In this document: piece after piece, positions 62,701 to 64,000 of the stretch
Position numbering within the stretch: position 1 is the stretch's first letter
Layout of the letters: every line of letters starts with the position of its first letter
Source: Theristus sp. LFF4_11
Taxonomy: Eukaryota > Nematoda > Chromadorea > Monhysterida > Xyalidae
Length of the DNA stretch: 64,000 nucleotides
Assembly: GCA_030248135.1 (NCBI GenBank)
Contig: JASANC010004953.1
Coordinates: 31,567 to 95,566, forward strand
Reading direction: 5' to 3'
Program-made: the position numbers and the translations under genes
The notes under the pieces: generated by a model
Database searches by the model: none
Seen by the model: only the letters and a program-made list of their open reading frames with translations
Told to the model about the DNA's origin: nothing

Positions 62701-64000
62701 AGAGCTGTTCTGTGGTTGCATTTTTTTGTGTTCCTTCATATCATGCGAAATTAGTGTTGGTTTCAGGAAGGAGACAGTTTCGGGAAAAACCTGATTTAAT
62801 CAAAACGAATCAGAATCGGAACAAAAAAATGTCGGCCACGACGCATCAGACGACTGCGGATTATGGCACTGCCGATCCGCCGCCGACCTACGTGGAATGC
62901 GAACATCCCGATGGTTTGCGTTCTGGTTTCTTTTCGATTGTTGTTGTCGTTGGATATTTCAGGCGATGTTTTTAGCCAGGGGTGGGTAGGGTTAGGGGCT
63001 TTGAAAAAAAAATTTTTTATTTATTTTTTTTTCGTTTTTTTAAAAAAAAAATTTGGATTTTTTTTTCAAACTTAAAAAAAAAATTTGAAAATTTTTTCTT
63101 CTACTTTGCTCTGAAAATTCGATTTATGGCATAATTTTTTGAAAGTTCAAACCAAATTTTCTTCCCAACTTCTTTGTGTGCTTAGGTAAATGTCATTATT
63201 TGGTCATTTTGACCGACGTACTCCATGTTTTTCGATTTGGATGACTTCTAGAGTCAATTTTTAGCGTTGAAATGACTTAACTGAATTGAAATATCGTTTC
63301 AGAAATCGTTTTCTTGCAACTTAGAACATGTTTTTCAGTCGGTAGGCCATGAGATGAACATGATATCTTGTTGATTGGCGTATGTTATAGGTCTACAATG
63401 GAGTTGTGCGATATATTGTTAAACAATTTGAGCGGAGATGTTGGTTAATACCACATCACACGACCGTTTTTCAGATACCCGATAACATGGCCACATGTTA
63501 AAACTTGCGTGCTGAGCTAAACTAACGTGTTAAACTTGCGTCTGTCAGTTGCCCGCAACGTGATCGCGAAATCATGGTACGTGTTTTCGATACGATGATT
63601 TGAAGAGTGGGCTCTCGCCATGTGGCAGATAGCATAGCTGGTTGAACCTGAAAGTAAGTGTCTTGGGGGGGGGGCGACCGGGTCGACAGGGGTTGCCGAC
63701 TTAGCTACAGCAAACAGGAATTTTTGAACACAGTCAAATTTTGGTAATTTTCTAAAGAGGAACCACTAAGAACGGTTCAATATTCAAGTACACGTGAAAA
63801 ATTGCCCTGTTTTACTGTTGAAAATGCAACTTTCCCTCTATGAAATGGACATAATTTCAATAAAACACGATTTTCGCTCTTATAGTTTCCCGGATCGTTC
63901 TGAAAATAGTCTAGATGAACTCAGCTCGACGAGACGCTTCGAACGAACCTAACTTGTAAAAAAAAATTTTTTTTTTAAAAAAAATTTTTTTTTAATTTAA
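62701..64000 (+). repeat. Segmental duplication, copy 2 (continues past window)
   Basis: Near-identical to 55769-57113 in the same orientation, including the SINE fragment and its junction with the telomere-like palindrome unit. It is therefore a duplication that happened after the palindrome inserted. At some sites it agrees with the right arm of the palindrome instead of the left. Confidence 0.92.
62829..62913 (+). CDS. Exon 1 of a duplicated TMEM272-like gene (partial)
   Basis: Encodes the same 28-residue N-terminal peptide (MSATTHQTTADYGTADPPPT and on to the PD codons) with the same GT donor at 62914. The remaining exons would lie beyond the right edge. Intact start, frame and donor fit either a recent functional paralogue or an unfinished tandem duplicate. 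Confidence 0.75.

Overview
This is nuclear DNA of an invertebrate animal. The coding genes are split into many exons by GT-AG introns. One of them is a chimaerin (SH2-C1-RhoGAP), a metazoan architecture. The intact ciliary gene IFT172 has an RFX-type X-box upstream, and telomere-like TTAGGG motifs occur. CpG is not depleted. I cannot name the phylum from sequence alone. No virus, plasmid, CRISPR array, rRNA or functional tRNA gene is visible.

Layout. 0.1-1.1 kb: decayed hAT transposase (minus). 1.7-6.8 kb (plus): low-complexity gene I could not identify, nine exons seen, 5' end missing. 8.4-26.8 kb (plus): complete IFT172 in 40 exons, 1,762 residues; every exon phase closes. 27.6-32.0 kb (plus): chimaerin, five exons, 524 residues. 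33.8-45.6 kb (minus): SLC36-type amino-acid transporter, ten exons, 465 residues. Its 7-kb seventh intron holds a complete opposite-strand gene (36.8-42.8 kb, 13 exons, 783 residues) of unrecognised family. 46.7-53.3 kb (minus): ALDH9A1-like aldehyde dehydrogenase, eight exons, 502 residues. 54.1-54.4 kb (plus): intronless SRP9. 55.9-60.9 kb (plus): TMEM272-like four-pass membrane protein, five exons, 235 residues. A second copy of its first exon at 62.8 kb opens a tandem duplicate that runs off the window.

The genes are unrelated housekeeping, ciliary and signalling genes and form no pathway. What stands out is the introns, packed with short non-autonomous elements. There are about 26 copies of one palindromic MITE (family 1; TA target site, ends near CAGTCGAACTCTAAATTATA). 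Five further MITE families, two tRNA-derived SINE families, and a retroposon tail ending in (ACTG)n are also present. Several are nested: a 1.93-kb hAT element with a perfect 8-bp duplication splits a family-1 MITE and carries another inverted-repeat element inside. Another hAT-like element sits exactly at the SRP9 stop codon, which is part of its target-site duplication.

The most unusual structure is a 2.1-kb imperfect palindrome at 56.05-58.19 kb in intron 1 of the TMEM272-like gene. It is two head-to-head 1.07-kb units with telomere-like borders, inserted into a SINE. A third unit appears in the duplicated segment at the right edge. Exon coordinates were derived by matching splice sites, reading phase and family sequence by eye, without transcript data.
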